Notes: a model not told the origin generated them from the letters alone. A stretch of 64,000 nt of DNA from an uncultured Collinsella sp. (GCA_900541675.1 UQKU01000007.1:1-64000), one strand, 5' to 3'; counted from the first letter of the stretch, positions 7,555-16,931 are shown. Numbers and translations are program-made.

Positions 7555-8331
7555 ATGAGGATTGATTCACGAAAACCGAAAGCCGCCGCCCTTTCCGCCG
7601 CTCTGACCGTGGCACTTTTGACGGGCGCCGGCGCAACTGATGTCCACGCGGCAACACTATCCGATACGGTCGGATCCACGCCGTCCGAGGCGACGCTGAT
7701 GCAGCCCGTCGACTATCGCGGCGACGGCTTTGGCTCCATGCAGGAGTGGAACGCCTCTATGGGGGCCAAGCGCGATTCCCTAGAGGTTCGCGCCCAGATC
7801 ATCATGAACATGTACGGTGACTATGCCACCGATGACGAGCGCGCTGTACTGCAAGGTTGTATCGATGGTGCGGGCAGTCTTTTGACGATGGAGGAGGTCG
7901 ACGCGAAGTCGACCGAGCTCGATGAGCTGCGCACGACGCTTGAGGATGCCAAGCGTGAGGCGCTCGAGGTTGCGGCCGCCGAAGCCGAGGCCGCTGAGGC
8001 CGTTCAGGCTTTGTATTACAACGCCGGCTCCGGCTCGTCTTACGCGTCTGCTGCGTATTACGCGAACGGCTCGGGCCTGACGCGCTCGAGCGGCGTCAAT
8101 AACTATAACGGTCGTCGTGAGACCTATTACAGCAGCAACGTGCTCTACCATCACCGCACGGGCGAGTGGACTCAGGATTCCGAGGGCTTTTGGCGCGATT
8201 CCGATGGTTACTACGTCGTTGCCGCGGGCGATAAGGCTCAGGGCTCCACGTTTACCGGTTCCAAGGGCGAGTGCAAGGTCTATGACTCCGGCTGCGCAGC
8301 CGGAACCACCGACTACTACACTGGCTGGTAA
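7555..8331 (+). CDS. Secreted protein with coiled region and C-terminal barrel-like domain
   Basis: The 258-residue protein opens with a signal peptide (basic MRIDSRKPK, hydrophobic AALSAALTVALLTGAGA, cut probably after VHA near residue 35). Residues 60-145 are charged and helical with an Ala/Glu-rich tract (EALEVAAAEAEAAEAVQ). Residues 145-200 are Tyr/Ser/Gly rich. The C-terminus (GDKAQGSTFTGSKGECKVYDSGC, then TTDYYTGW) resembles the double-psi barrel ending seen in Gram-positive 3D/RlpA-like cell wall proteins, with two Cys that could pair. It is probably exported and cell-wall associated. The long upstream frame is ignored because ACGGAGG marks ATG 7555. No enzyme activity can be assigned. 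Confidence 0.75.
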   Translation: MRIDSRKPKAAALSAALTVALLTGAGATDVHAATLSDTVGSTPSEATLMQPVDYRGDGFGSMQEWNASMGAKRDSLEVRAQIIMNMYGDYATDDERAVLQGCIDGAGSLLTMEEVDAKSTELDELRTTLEDAKREALEVAAAEAEAAEAVQALYYNAGSGSSYASAAYYANGSGLTRSSGVNNYNGRRETYYSSNVLYHHRTGEWTQDSEGFWRDSDGYYVVAAGDKAQGSTFTGSKGECKVYDSGCAAGTTDYYTGW

Positions 8332-8478
8332 TTTTTCTGCATCACGAATATTTGGCGGACGGGCGTCTTTACCGAGCTTTAGGGCAACGTAAGGGCGCCC
8401 GTTCTATGTATGCATTTGAGTTAACAGAGCGCTTACCGTGGCAGTACGCCGCGCATATGGGCGCGGGGCACACTAAGT

Positions 8479-8508
8479 CACGAGAAACAAAGTCTTTCTC
8501 GTGGAGGA
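8479..8508 (+). promoter_or_regulatory. Hairpin abutting the ribosome binding site
   Basis: CACGAGAAA (8479-8487) pairs perfectly with TTTCTCGTG (8495-8503), a 9-bp stem ending next to the GGAGG that serves the small membrane protein at 8518. It could affect translation start or act as mRNA stabiliser; function is inferred. Confidence 0.35.
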
Positions 8509-8517
8509 AGTGGTTCC

Positions 8518-8736
8518 ATGAACGCTCGAGATGTCGCTATTGCCGTCGTTGCCCTTTTGATCGGATGCCTTGGTCCGACGGCGGCGTTAACTGCCGGCTT
8601 GCAGTCCGCTACGGGCGCCGCTCCTGTGATTGTGGGCGCCTTGATTGCAGCGGCGTTGCTGGGAAGCGCCGGCGTGCTACTTTGCCGCGATGACGAGGAC
8701 GAGGTTCCGGAATCGCAAAATAAGCCTCAGTTTTAG
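8518..8736 (+). CDS. Small two-helix membrane protein
   Basis: The 72-residue product has two hydrophobic stretches (residues 5-27, VAIAVVALLIGCLGPTAAL; and 35-57, APVIVGALIAAALLGSAGVLL) and an acidic tail (RDDEDEVPESQNKPQF) that should lie in the cytoplasm. GGAGG precedes ATG 8518. It has no recognisable family. A perfect 14-bp hairpin follows. Position after the secreted protein gene may indicate a shared envelope role, but there is a separate gap of 186 bases between them. Confidence 0.75.
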   Translation: MNARDVAIAVVALLIGCLGPTAALTAGLQSATGAAPVIVGALIAAALLGSAGVLLCRDDEDEVPESQNKPQF

Positions 8737-8752
8737 CCTCGAGCTAAATGCA

Positions 8753-8792
8753 ACAGGCCTTCGCGAATGACGGAATCCTCGCGAAGGCCTGT
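8753..8792. terminator. Bidirectional hairpin between convergent genes
   Basis: A perfect 14-bp stem (8753-8766 with 8779-8792) with a 12-base loop lies between the small membrane protein and the convergent reductase gene. T-runs on either side are poor, so termination strength is uncertain. Confidence 0.6.
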
Positions 8793-8827
8793 CTGCTTGT
8801 ATTGCGCACGTCGCGATGCGGCCGAGG

Positions 8828-9742
8828 CTACCAGCTGCTTTCTATTTCGCGAATCCTCTGGTAGAGCCAATCGTTTTGCGGCACTTGGATATCGTGTTTG
8901 GCGGCCAGGCGGCAAATGGTGCCCGCGAACTCCTCGACTTCGGTCTTTCGTTGTGCGATGCGGTCCTGCGCCATCGAGGGCATACCGGTGGGGTCGATTC
9001 CCTCGATGAGGTGCACCATCTGCGTCAGGTCTGCCTCGGTCAGCTCAATGCCCTCGGCATTGGCGACCGCAAGTGTCTCTCGCATGGCGGAGACAAAGCA
9101 GCGGCGCTGCTCGGAGCCGGCCTCTGTGGCGCTTCCATACGTTCCGCCGTAGGCCATGCACGTCTGGTTGATACCATCGTTGAGCATGAGTTTGGCCCAC
9201 ATGCGGTGCGCAATGTCGCTCTCGGCGGTATGGGCGATGCCGCAGCGTGTGTAGAGCTCGTCGATGGCGGTGACGGTTGCGGGCTCGGTGCCTGCTGCCG
9301 CGCCAAAGCGAATCTCGCCCGCATTGGTAAAGGTGAGCGCGCCGTCGAGGAACACGGCATCCATGCCCTGGCAAATACCAAGAACGGTATGCTTCCAGCC
9401 AAAGCGCTCGGCAATCTTCTGCTCGCTCGTAATGCCGTTGCACAGCGAGGCGATGAGCGTGTTGGGCCCCACGACGCGCTCCATAGTCTTGAGTGCTTGG
9501 TTGAGTCCCGTCGTCTTGACCGTGAGAATGACAAGATCGGCGGGCGTTGCCTCACTGACGCGCACGGACTTGAGTGCGCAGGGCTCGCCGTTGACCGTAA
9601 GGGCGTCGCCTGCGTGACGCTCGAAACGGGCGTCATCCATAACGTATTCGACGGCGTCATTGCCGAGGGCCGTGGCAATCATGCTACCGTAGAGCAGGCC
9701 GACGCCGCCCTTGCCGATAAAGGCGACCTTGTTGATCTGCAT
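8828..9742 (-). CDS. Ketopantoate reductase-family NADP oxidoreductase (PanE/ApbA)
   Basis: The 304-residue protein starts with a Rossmann motif (VAFIGKGGVGLLYG) and keeps the ApbA features: TVKTTGLNQAL (the conserved Lys of VKT), NGITSEQKI, and the C-terminal helical domain with WAKLMLNDGINQTCMAYGGTYG that includes the second catalytic Lys. PanE reduces 2-dehydropantoate to pantoate for coenzyme A, but the family includes other 2-oxoacid reductases and no other pantothenate gene is near. ATG 9742 is chosen over 9751 because GGGGAG would sit too close to the latter. Confidence 0.8.
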   Translation of the reverse strand: MQINKVAFIGKGGVGLLYGSMIATALGNDAVEYVMDDARFERHAGDALTVNGEPCALKSVRVSEATPADLVILTVKTTGLNQALKTMERVVGPNTLIASLCNGITSEQKIAERFGWKHTVLGICQGMDAVFLDGALTFTNAGEIRFGAAAGTEPATVTAIDELYTRCGIAHTAESDIAHRMWAKLMLNDGINQTCMAYGGTYGSATEAGSEQRRCFVSAMRETLAVANAEGIELTEADLTQMVHLIEGIDPTGMPSMAQDRIAQRKTEVEEFAGTICRLAAKHDIQVPQNDWLYQRIREIESSW

Positions 9743-9760
9743 GTGAATCATCTCCCCATA

Positions 9761-9787
9761 TAAAAGGCGCCCGCGTAAGGGGCGCCT
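9761..9787 (-). terminator. Terminator for the 64-residue protein gene
   Basis: On the minus strand AGGCGCC (9787-9781) pairs with GGCGCCT (9771-9765) and is followed by TTTTA. It separates the small gene at 9865 from the reductase gene downstream. Confidence 0.6.
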
Positions 9788-9864
9788 GATGGATTGTATG
9801 CTGCCAGGGTGATTGGTGGATGCGCGGGACTGCTGTTACGAAAAAGAACTATTGCACTGTGCGC

Positions 9865-10059
9865 TTATGCCGCGGGACAGACCGCAAAAACGCGCACAGG
9901 ATATCCAACGCCATCGCGCACCTTGGGGAAGGTGCAGATGATGCCTGCGCCCGTGGCGGGAAGCTCGTCCAGATGGTTCATGACCTCGATCTGGTAGCGG
10001 TCGACCGAGAGGATGTATTGCTCGCCGGGATAGGGGTAGGCGTCCTCACGCGTGACCAC
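9865..10059 (-). CDS. Small conserved-looking protein of unknown function
   Basis: A 64-residue frame starts with GTG at 10059, five bases after a perfect AAAGGAGG, and ends before a terminator, so it looks like a real single-gene unit. The sequence has a YPGEQYILSVDRYQ start, LPATGAGIICTFPK in the middle, and a hydrophobic YPVRVFAVCPAA end. It has no signal peptide or membrane span, and one interior Cys plus one near the end. I do not recognise the family. It is divergent from the Fe-S aldo/keto reductase. Confidence 0.65.
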   Translation of the reverse strand: MVTREDAYPYPGEQYILSVDRYQIEVMNHLDELPATGAGIICTFPKVRDGVGYPVRVFAVCPAA

Positions 10060-10221
10060 GCTCGCCTCCTTTCATCGGGCTTTTTGCTGATGTTAAAGCG
10101 GTGCCGTGACGGCCTGATTTCTGCTGCGTTACGATACGTTCTCGATTGCGATTCCGATGTGCTTCGATGACGTGACAGGTTTGTTTCGCCTTATCAGGGC
10201 TTCGATGGGGGAGGAGGGGCC

Positions 10222-11412
10222 GTGCAATATCGCGTTGACCCCAAAAGCAGTAACCGTATCTCGGCGTTGGGGCTGGGCTGCATGAGGTTTCCCGGTGCGC
10301 CGGGACGCCCGGATGCGAAGACAGCCGACGCCATCATCTCCCGTGCGGTGGAGCAGGGGATTAACTACCTGGACACGGCCTATCTCTATCCCGGCAACGA
10401 GGCTTGCGTGGGCGCTTCGCTTGAGCGCCTAGGCCTACGCGACCAGGTTTTGCTCGCGACCAAGCTGCCGCATGCTTCGTGCAAATGCGCGGAGGATTTC
10501 GACCGGTTCTTCGACGAGCAACTGTGCCGCCTGCGGACCGACCATATCGACTATTACCTCATGCACAACATTACCTCGCCCGCCCAGTGGGAACGTGTGG
10601 TGGCGTTGGGCATCGAGGACTGGATCGCGCGTCAAAAGGCGGCGGGGCGCATTCGCCAGATTGGTTTTTCGTATCACGGCAGCGCGGCGGATTTCCTGAC
10701 GGTGCTTGACGCATATGACTGGGATTTTTGCCAGATCCAGTACAACTATGCCGGCGAGCGTTACCAAGCGGGAACGGCAGGACTCATGGCGGCTGCGGAG
10801 CGCGGTCTTGCGGTGTTTGTGATGGAGCCACTGCTGGGCGGTCGTCTAGCGGGCAAACTGCCGCCGCGGGCACGCGCTGTGCTCGATGGCGCCCGTGACC
10901 CGCATTTGCGCACTCCGGCCGCCTGGGGGCTTTCGTGGGTGTGGAACCATCCTCAGGTGACGATGCTGCTTTCGGGTATGACCGATACCGCGCAAGTGGA
11001 TGAGAACGCGGCGTTGGCCGATCGGGCCCTGCCGGATTCGATGACGGCTGCTCAGCTCGATGCCATCGCACGCGTGCTGAGGGAGTTTGAAAAATCGAAT
11101 CGCGTGCCCTGCACGGGATGCGGCTATTGCATGCCGTGTCCTAAAGGCATCAATATCCCTGGGTGTTTTGCTGCCTACAACGCAAGCTATGCGCACAGCT
11201 GGTTTACGGGGCTGTCTCAATACTTTACGGCGAGCGCGGTGCGGACGAACGAGCCCAAGCTGGTGAGCAATTGCGTCAAGTGCGGCAAATGCGCGCGGCA
11301 TTGCCCACAGCATATCGATATCCCCGGGCGCTTGGACGACGTACGCCGCCGTTTTCAGCCTGGCCCCGTGACGGCGGTGCTTAAGGCCTTCGGCAAAACG
11401 CGCTCCTCGTGA
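10222..11412 (+). CDS. Aldo/keto reductase with C-terminal 4Fe-4S ferredoxin domain
   Basis: The 396-residue protein has an AKR barrel (residues 10-280) with the catalytic set Asp51, Tyr56, Lys81 and His115 (LDTAYLYPGNE, ATKLPH, LMHN), followed by two Fe-S cluster motifs: CTGCGYCMPCP near 294 and CVKCGKCARHCP near 352. Such fused predicted oxidoreductases are common in anaerobes and presumably couple carbonyl reduction to ferredoxin-type electron flow. GTG 10222 is preceded by GAGGAGG. The substrate is unknown. Its stop codon touches the first copy of a 79-bp repeat. Confidence 0.9.
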   Translation: MQYRVDPKSSNRISALGLGCMRFPGAPGRPDAKTADAIISRAVEQGINYLDTAYLYPGNEACVGASLERLGLRDQVLLATKLPHASCKCAEDFDRFFDEQLCRLRTDHIDYYLMHNITSPAQWERVVALGIEDWIARQKAAGRIRQIGFSYHGSAADFLTVLDAYDWDFCQIQYNYAGERYQAGTAGLMAAAERGLAVFVMEPLLGGRLAGKLPPRARAVLDGARDPHLRTPAAWGLSWVWNHPQVTMLLSGMTDTAQVDENAALADRALPDSMTAAQLDAIARVLREFEKSNRVPCTGCGYCMPCPKGINIPGCFAAYNASYAHSWFTGLSQYFTASAVRTNEPKLVSNCVKCGKCARHCPQHIDIPGRLDDVRRRFQPGPVTAVLKAFGKTRSS

Positions 11413-11491
11413 CCCTTTTATAACTTGCGGTGGAATAGTTCCTGCTTGCGGCAGAATAAGGCATCGACAGGAACTATTTCACCGCAACTGA
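11413..11491 (+). repeat. 79-bp intergenic repeat, copy 1
   Basis: This begins directly after the aldo/keto reductase stop and ends 11 bases before the next start. Within it a 20-bp arm (TTGCGGTGGAATAGTTCCTG) is mirrored by a second arm with one mismatch, around a 23-base loop. A copy differing at one position lies at 12600-12678. Each copy sits just upstream of the ribosome binding site of the next gene. There is no T-run, so it is not a standard terminator. Confidence 0.85.
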
Positions 11492-11502
11492 AGGGGGCTG
11501 TC

Positions 11503-12522
11503 GTGGGCCATCGGGATTCATGTGATGATTTGCGTGAGGTTCGTTGGGGCGTTTTGGGCGCTGGACACATTTCGCATCGATTTGCATCGTCGCTCAAGAA
11601 GGTCGACGGGGCACGGCTGGTGGCTGCGGCCGGCCGCACTCCTGCACATGTCGAGGAATTTTGCCGAGCGTTTTCGATTGATGTTGCGCATGGCCATGCC
11701 TCGGTCGACGATAACGGCGATGCGGCTTATGATGCGCTGATTGCCGACCCCGATGTCGACGCAATCTACTTGGCTCTTCCGCATGGCATGCATGCGCATT
11801 GGGTCTGTCGGGCACTGCGCGCGGGAAAGGCCGTACTGTGCGAAAAGCCGGCCGTTTTGAATGAAGAAGAGGCCCATGCGATCGCCTCCGTTTCCCGTGA
11901 GTGCGGTGTGCCGTTTATGGAGGCGATGAAAAATCGGTTTTGTCCGATGCGTACTCGCGTGAAGGGCTTGCTTGCGTCGGGCGAGCTCGGCCGTATCGTT
12001 TCGATCGAAAGCGTGCAAAAACTCGATTATGGTGAGTCCCCTTCGAGTTATCTACTCGGTCCGTTGCAGGGTGGCTGTCTATATGACATGGGCTGCTATG
12101 CAGTCGGGTGGTTTGAGGATCTGCTTGCGGGCGCGTGCGATGTTTCGTCTCGTGAAGTTCGCTGGCGTGACGTATCGGGCGGCCGCGTGGATTGGGCCGA
12201 TGAGATCCATATGAGTGTCGGCGGTATACCCATTCATATGGCGTGTGACGGCAAAGCAGCATATGAAAGCCGCTTAATGATTGCCTGCGAGCGGGGCTCG
12301 TTGGAAATCGAGCGCCTCCATCGCCCCGAGCTCGCCCATGTGAGGTACTCCGACGGACGAATGCTCGAAGTAAATGCCCCGTTTGAGGTCGATGATTTCT
12401 ACGGCGAAATCCAGCATGCGACCCAGCTCATCCGGGCGGGGAAACTCGAGAGTCCCGTCATGCCCCTTGCCGCCACACAGCGCTGCGCGCGCATTATCGA
12501 TGCAATCCGTCTAGCCCTCTAG
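11503..12522 (+). CDS. Gfo/Idh/MocA-family oxidoreductase
   Basis: The 339-residue protein has the dinucleotide motif VLGAGHISHRF near residues 18-28, the catalytic-lysine motif CEKPAVLNEEEA, and a C-terminal domain with a GGCLYDMGCYAVGW stretch typical of the family (compare GGGxLxDxGxH). It is likely an NAD(P)-dependent sugar or cyclitol dehydrogenase or a trans-dihydrodiol dehydrogenase-like enzyme. GTG 11503 is preferred to the upstream ATG 11425, which would place the repeat inside the coding sequence; AAGGGGG precedes the GTG. The substrate is unknown. Confidence 0.85.
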   Translation: MGHRDSCDDLREVRWGVLGAGHISHRFASSLKKVDGARLVAAAGRTPAHVEEFCRAFSIDVAHGHASVDDNGDAAYDALIADPDVDAIYLALPHGMHAHWVCRALRAGKAVLCEKPAVLNEEEAHAIASVSRECGVPFMEAMKNRFCPMRTRVKGLLASGELGRIVSIESVQKLDYGESPSSYLLGPLQGGCLYDMGCYAVGWFEDLLAGACDVSSREVRWRDVSGGRVDWADEIHMSVGGIPIHMACDGKAAYESRLMIACERGSLEIERLHRPELAHVRYSDGRMLEVNAPFEVDDFYGEIQHATQLIRAGKLESPVMPLAATQRCARIIDAIRLAL

Positions 12523-12599
12523 GACCTGGCGCTGACGCGTGAGGGATCATGACGCCGGCGCCCGTAGCCGTAGTGCTTGGTGCCCCGCATCTCTGATGC

Positions 12600-12678
12600 C
12601 CCTTTTATAACTTGCGGTGGAATAGTTCCTGTTTGCGGCAGAATAAGGCATCGACAGGAACTATTTCACCGCAACTGA
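12600..12678 (+). repeat. 79-bp intergenic repeat, copy 2
   Basis: Near-identical to 11413-11491 with one C to T change at the start of the loop. It ends 16 bases before the endonuclease IV start. The inverted arms can form a long hairpin in the leader of that gene. Confidence 0.85.
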
Positions 12679-12694
12679 TGAGGGGGAGCTGGGG

Positions 12695-13561
12695 ATGCTG
12701 ACGATCGGGTGTCATCTATCCACGACGAAGGGCTATCGGGCGATGGGGGAGACGGCGTTGTCAATTGGCGCCAATACCTTTGCATTCTTTACACGCAACC
12801 CGCGCGGCGGCAAGGCGAAAGACCTTGACATGGATGACGTGGCCGCCCTGCGCGAGCTTATGGAACAGAACGATTTTGGCCCGCTTGTGGCTCATGCCCC
12901 GTATACCTATAACCCTTGCTCGGCCAAAGAGCGGGCGCGCGAGTTTGCCTTGGAGGCCATGGCGGAGGACCTGCGGCGCATGGAAGCGCTGCCCGGCAAC
13001 TACTACAACTTCCATCCCGGTGCGCATGTGGGGCAGGGCTCCGACGCCGGCATTCAGATGATCGTCGACACCCTGTGCCAGGTGATGTTTGAGGGCCAAC
13101 AGACGACGGTGCTGCTCGAGACCATGGCCGGCAAGGGCACCGAGGTGGGCCGCAGCTTTGAGGAACTGGCACTCATCATCCAGGGCGTTGCCGACAAGTG
13201 CCCCGAGCTGTCGGCCAAGTTGGGCGTTTGCTTGGACACCTGCCATGTGAATGACGCCGGCTACGACATCGTCCACGATCTTGAAGGCGTGCTCGACGAG
13301 TTCGATCGTGTGGTGGGTATCGAGCGCCTGCGCGCCGTGCATATCAATGACTCCAAGAACCCCTGCGGCGCCCATAAGGACCGCCACGAATGCATCGGTA
13401 AGGGCTACCTGGGTAGCGAAGAGTTTGGCGGCGGTATGCAGGTTATGCAGAATATTGTATCGAATGGCCGCTTGCGCGCATTGCCATTCATTTTGGAGAC
13501 ACCGAACGAACTTGCAGGTTATGCGGCTGAAATCAAATTGTTAAGGTCATTGCAGCAGTGA
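12695..13561 (+). CDS. nfo: Deoxyribonuclease IV (AP endonuclease)
   Basis: The 288-residue TIM-barrel enzyme cuts DNA at abasic sites in base excision repair. The trinuclear zinc ligands are seen in order: HAPY, NFHPGAH, LLETMAGKG, CLDTCHVNDAGYD, VHINDSKNPCGAHKDRHECIG and LETP. Length matches Nfo. GGGGG and GGGG tracts lie just before ATG 12695. It is preceded by the second copy of the 79-bp repeat, which also precedes the unrelated oxidoreductase gene upstream, raising the possibility of shared regulation. Confidence 0.93.
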   Translation: MLTIGCHLSTTKGYRAMGETALSIGANTFAFFTRNPRGGKAKDLDMDDVAALRELMEQNDFGPLVAHAPYTYNPCSAKERAREFALEAMAEDLRRMEALPGNYYNFHPGAHVGQGSDAGIQMIVDTLCQVMFEGQQTTVLLETMAGKGTEVGRSFEELALIIQGVADKCPELSAKLGVCLDTCHVNDAGYDIVHDLEGVLDEFDRVVGIERLRAVHINDSKNPCGAHKDRHECIGKGYLGSEEFGGGMQVMQNIVSNGRLRALPFILETPNELAGYAAEIKLLRSLQQ

Positions 13562-13622
13562 TGACTGTCATAAAGTGGAGTGCTCCATTCACGTTATGGG
13601 TTTGTTTCAATCAGTTTTCTAA

Positions 13623-13651
13623 TTGCGGATTCTTCCAAGCGGGTGCATAAT
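13623..13651 (+). promoter_or_regulatory. Promoter of the amino acid ABC transporter operon
   Basis: TTGCGG, 17 bases, CATAAT lies 57 bases upstream of the substrate-binding protein gene. Confidence 0.6.
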
Positions 13652-13708
13652 AACCCTCAGTTTTTGCAGACCCCTGAATCACGTGGGGTCATTGGAAGGA
13701 GACTGATT

Positions 13709-14569
13709 ATGAAGCTGAAGAAGCTTGGCGCATTTGCCGCCACGGGTGCTATGGCGCTCGCCCTTGCTCTGACGGGCTGCGGCTCGTCCAACGCCACCTC
13801 TGGTTCTGATGCCAGTTCCAGCAGCTCTGACGACGCTAAGGTCGAGAAGGTCGACGGTTCCAAGGAGTACGCGCTCGTCAAGGACGGTACGCTGACCGTC
13901 GGCACCTCTGCCGAGTACGCTCCGTTTGAGTACAAGGATGACAATGGCGACTACCAGGGCTTTGACCTTGAACTCATTAAGGCTATCGGCGATAAGCTGG
14001 GTCTGGATGTCGAGTATGTCAACAATGATTTTGACACGCTCGTCCCCGGCGTTGCTTCGGGCGCCAAGTACGACGTCGCCATCGCGGCTATCACCGACAC
14101 GCCCGAGCGTGAGAAGGAAGTCACTTTCTCCGATTCCTACTACATGGACGATCAGGCTATCGTGACCAAGGTCGATAACACCGATATCACGGCCGACAAC
14201 TTCAGCGAGAAGCTCAACAACGCCGACGCTACCATCATCGTCCAGTCTGGCTCGACCGCCGAGGCCTTTGCCCAGGAGAACTTCCCCAAGGCCAAGATTG
14301 TCCCCTACAAGGACGCCACCGAGTGCTTCAGCGCCCTGCAGTCCGATAAGGGCGACGCCGTAGTCACCAACCGCTCCGTTGCCAGCCAGCTGACCGCCGA
14401 GCAGTTCAACACCTGCCAGACCATCAAGCAGGTCAGCACCGGCGAGGAGTACGCCATCGCCATCAACCAGGGCAACACCAAGCTCAAGGACGACATCAAC
14501 CAGGCCATCAAGGACCTGACTGACGACGGTACCGTCGACGCCCTCATGGCTAAGTACAACATCAAGTAA
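13709..14569 (+). CDS. Polar amino acid ABC transporter, substrate-binding lipoprotein
   Basis: The 286-residue protein is a family 3 extracellular solute-binding protein. It has a lipoprotein signal (LALTGC, lipid-bearing Cys24), a Ser/Asp-rich linker, then a bilobed domain with LTVGTSAEYAPFEY and GFDLELIKAIGDKLGLDVEY, the hallmark of glutamine/arginine/cystine-type binding proteins. GGAAGGAG precedes ATG 13709. A permease and an ATPase follow, after a partial terminator that would keep the binding protein in excess. The exact amino acid cannot be read from sequence. Confidence 0.92.
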   Translation: MKLKKLGAFAATGAMALALALTGCGSSNATSGSDASSSSSDDAKVEKVDGSKEYALVKDGTLTVGTSAEYAPFEYKDDNGDYQGFDLELIKAIGDKLGLDVEYVNNDFDTLVPGVASGAKYDVAIAAITDTPEREKEVTFSDSYYMDDQAIVTKVDNTDITADNFSEKLNNADATIIVQSGSTAEAFAQENFPKAKIVPYKDATECFSALQSDKGDAVVTNRSVASQLTAEQFNTCQTIKQVSTGEEYAIAINQGNTKLKDDINQAIKDLTDDGTVDALMAKYNIK

Positions 14570-14591
14570 AATAGCTACTTGATTGCGCGCG

Positions 14592-14625
14592 GGCCCTTTC
14601 CGTTTTGGCGGAGAGGGCCTTTGGG
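14592..14625 (+). terminator. Partial terminator inside the ABC transporter operon
   Basis: An 11-bp hairpin (14592-14602 with 14609-14619, one G-U) is followed by a broken T tract. Such attenuators after binding-protein genes set higher binding-protein output. Confidence 0.6.
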
Positions 14626-14687
14626 CTTCTCTTGACGGAGAGTGTTTCCGTCTCGTTTTGCCGGCAACTTCTACGATAGGAGCCACC

Positions 14688-16049
14688 TTGTCTCGACTGA
14701 ACAAAGGGGCTGCGGAGCAGCGTTTTCCACTGCCCGCCTTGCTCCAAAAGCTAGCCTGCGCCATGGCCGTGGCGCTCGCGCTGGTGTGCGTGGGGGCATA
14801 TGCGCCCACGACCGCCCAGGCGCTTGAGACCGCAAAGATTACCGCCCGACCCAACACCGGTTCGGGCAGCGCTGTGGTCGGCGGCACCGAGACGCGCATT
14901 ACCTGGGAAGTTCAGGCCGATGCCGACGAGGAGCTGAGCGGTCTTTCTCTGACGTTTGTCGACGGCACAACGTTTGGTACCGATGACACGCGATTGACGA
15001 TGCTCTCGGGCGAGGACCTCATGGATCGTACGCCCATGAAGCCCACGTGCAAGGCTGACGGCCAGACGCTCAAGATTGACTTTGGCGAGACGGCGCCTGC
15101 CGGCGGCTTTTTCCGTGTCGAGGTTTACGGCGTGACGTTCCCCGTCGAGGGCGGCGATGAGGCCTTTAGCGGAACCTATACGCTCGCCGACGGTTCGACC
15201 AAGAAGATTTCCAAGATTCCTTCCGTCGAGATTAAGGGCGTGACGGCGTTCGATAACTTCCTGGCCGACCTTAAGGAACAGCCGTGGGTCGAGGCATGGA
15301 ATTCCAACATGTTCCTTCGCCTGTTCCTGAACCCGGTCATTTTGGTCCAGAGCCTGCCGATCGTCTTCAAGGGCTTCCTTATGTCGCTCTCGATCGTGCT
15401 CGTGGCGTTTCCGCTGGCGATCCCCTTTGGCTTTGCCCTGTCGCTTATGCGCATATCCAAATCGCGCATCCTGCGTTGCCTTGCCGGCATCTACGTGAAT
15501 GTCATCCGCGGTACGCCGGCGTTCCTGCAGATCTATATTGCATTCTTTGGCCTGCCGCTTGCCGGCGTCAAGGTGGACGACTATGTCTTGGGCGTTATCG
15601 TCATGGCCATGAACTCGTCTGCGTATCTGTGCGAGATTTTCCGTGCCGGTATTCAATCGATCCCCAAGGGCCAGAACGAGGCCGCTCGTTCGCTGGGTAT
15701 GAATGCCTTCCAGACGCTGCTCTACGTTATGATTCCGCAGACGTTCCGCAATGTCCTGCCTACGCTGACCAGCGAGTTTATCCTGCTCTACAAGGATACG
15801 TCGCTGCTCGCCGCCGTGGGCGTGGTCGAGATCGTCATGAACGCCCGCACCATCGTGGCAACGACGGGCTCCATTACGCCGTATGTGGTTGCCGCCCTGT
15901 TCTATCTGGTCATTACCCTGCCGCTTGCGCGCTTGGTGAGCGGTCTTGAGGCGAGGCTGCTGGGTACGGCCGAAACCAAAAAGAAGCGTCCCACCAAGAG
16001 CGCCGGACAGGTTGTCGCGACGCCCGCCGACCATATCGCTGGTCTGTAA
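14688..16049 (+). CDS. Amino acid ABC transporter permease with extra N-terminal exported domain
   Basis: The 453-residue protein has two parts. Residues 1-40 look like a signal or anchor (basic start, then LACAMAVALALVCVGAYA), and residues 45-190 form an extracytoplasmic beta-rich domain. Residues 215-430 form the His/Glu/Gln/Arg/opine-type permease (HEQRo) with several membrane helices and the EAA loop for ATPase docking (GQNEAARSLGMNAFQTLLYVMIPQ). TTG 14688 is chosen because AGGAG precedes it. The N-terminal domain is extra relative to the usual 220-residue permease. The downstream gene encodes the ATPase. Confidence 0.85.
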   Translation: MSRLNKGAAEQRFPLPALLQKLACAMAVALALVCVGAYAPTTAQALETAKITARPNTGSGSAVVGGTETRITWEVQADADEELSGLSLTFVDGTTFGTDDTRLTMLSGEDLMDRTPMKPTCKADGQTLKIDFGETAPAGGFFRVEVYGVTFPVEGGDEAFSGTYTLADGSTKKISKIPSVEIKGVTAFDNFLADLKEQPWVEAWNSNMFLRLFLNPVILVQSLPIVFKGFLMSLSIVLVAFPLAIPFGFALSLMRISKSRILRCLAGIYVNVIRGTPAFLQIYIAFFGLPLAGVKVDDYVLGVIVMAMNSSAYLCEIFRAGIQSIPKGQNEAARSLGMNAFQTLLYVMIPQTFRNVLPTLTSEFILLYKDTSLLAAVGVVEIVMNARTIVATTGSITPYVVAALFYLVITLPLARLVSGLEARLLGTAETKKKRPTKSAGQVVATPADHIAGL

Positions 16050-16061
16050 GGAGGTTCTATT

Positions 16062-16814
<753 letters not shown>

Positions 16815-16839
16815 CCGCTTTATATGACTGACACAGCAG

Positions 16840-16875
16840 AAAACGGGAGCCGGATGTGATCCGGCTCCCGTTTTT
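16840..16875 (+). terminator. Terminator of the ABC transporter operon
   Basis: AAAACGGGAGCCGGA pairs with TCCGGCTCCCGTTTTT around a short loop, with T-run at 16871-16875; symmetrical enough to serve the convergent flavodoxin operon too. Confidence 0.92.
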
Positions 16876-16931
16876 GTTGGGACGCGAATGTGTTTTGGTG
16901 CAGAGCGCGTTACGGGCGGAGCTCATTGCAG

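Noticed and set aside
11413..11491. 79-bp repeat as Rho-independent terminator
   Set aside because: The hairpin arms are long but no T-run follows and the element sits in front of gene starts.
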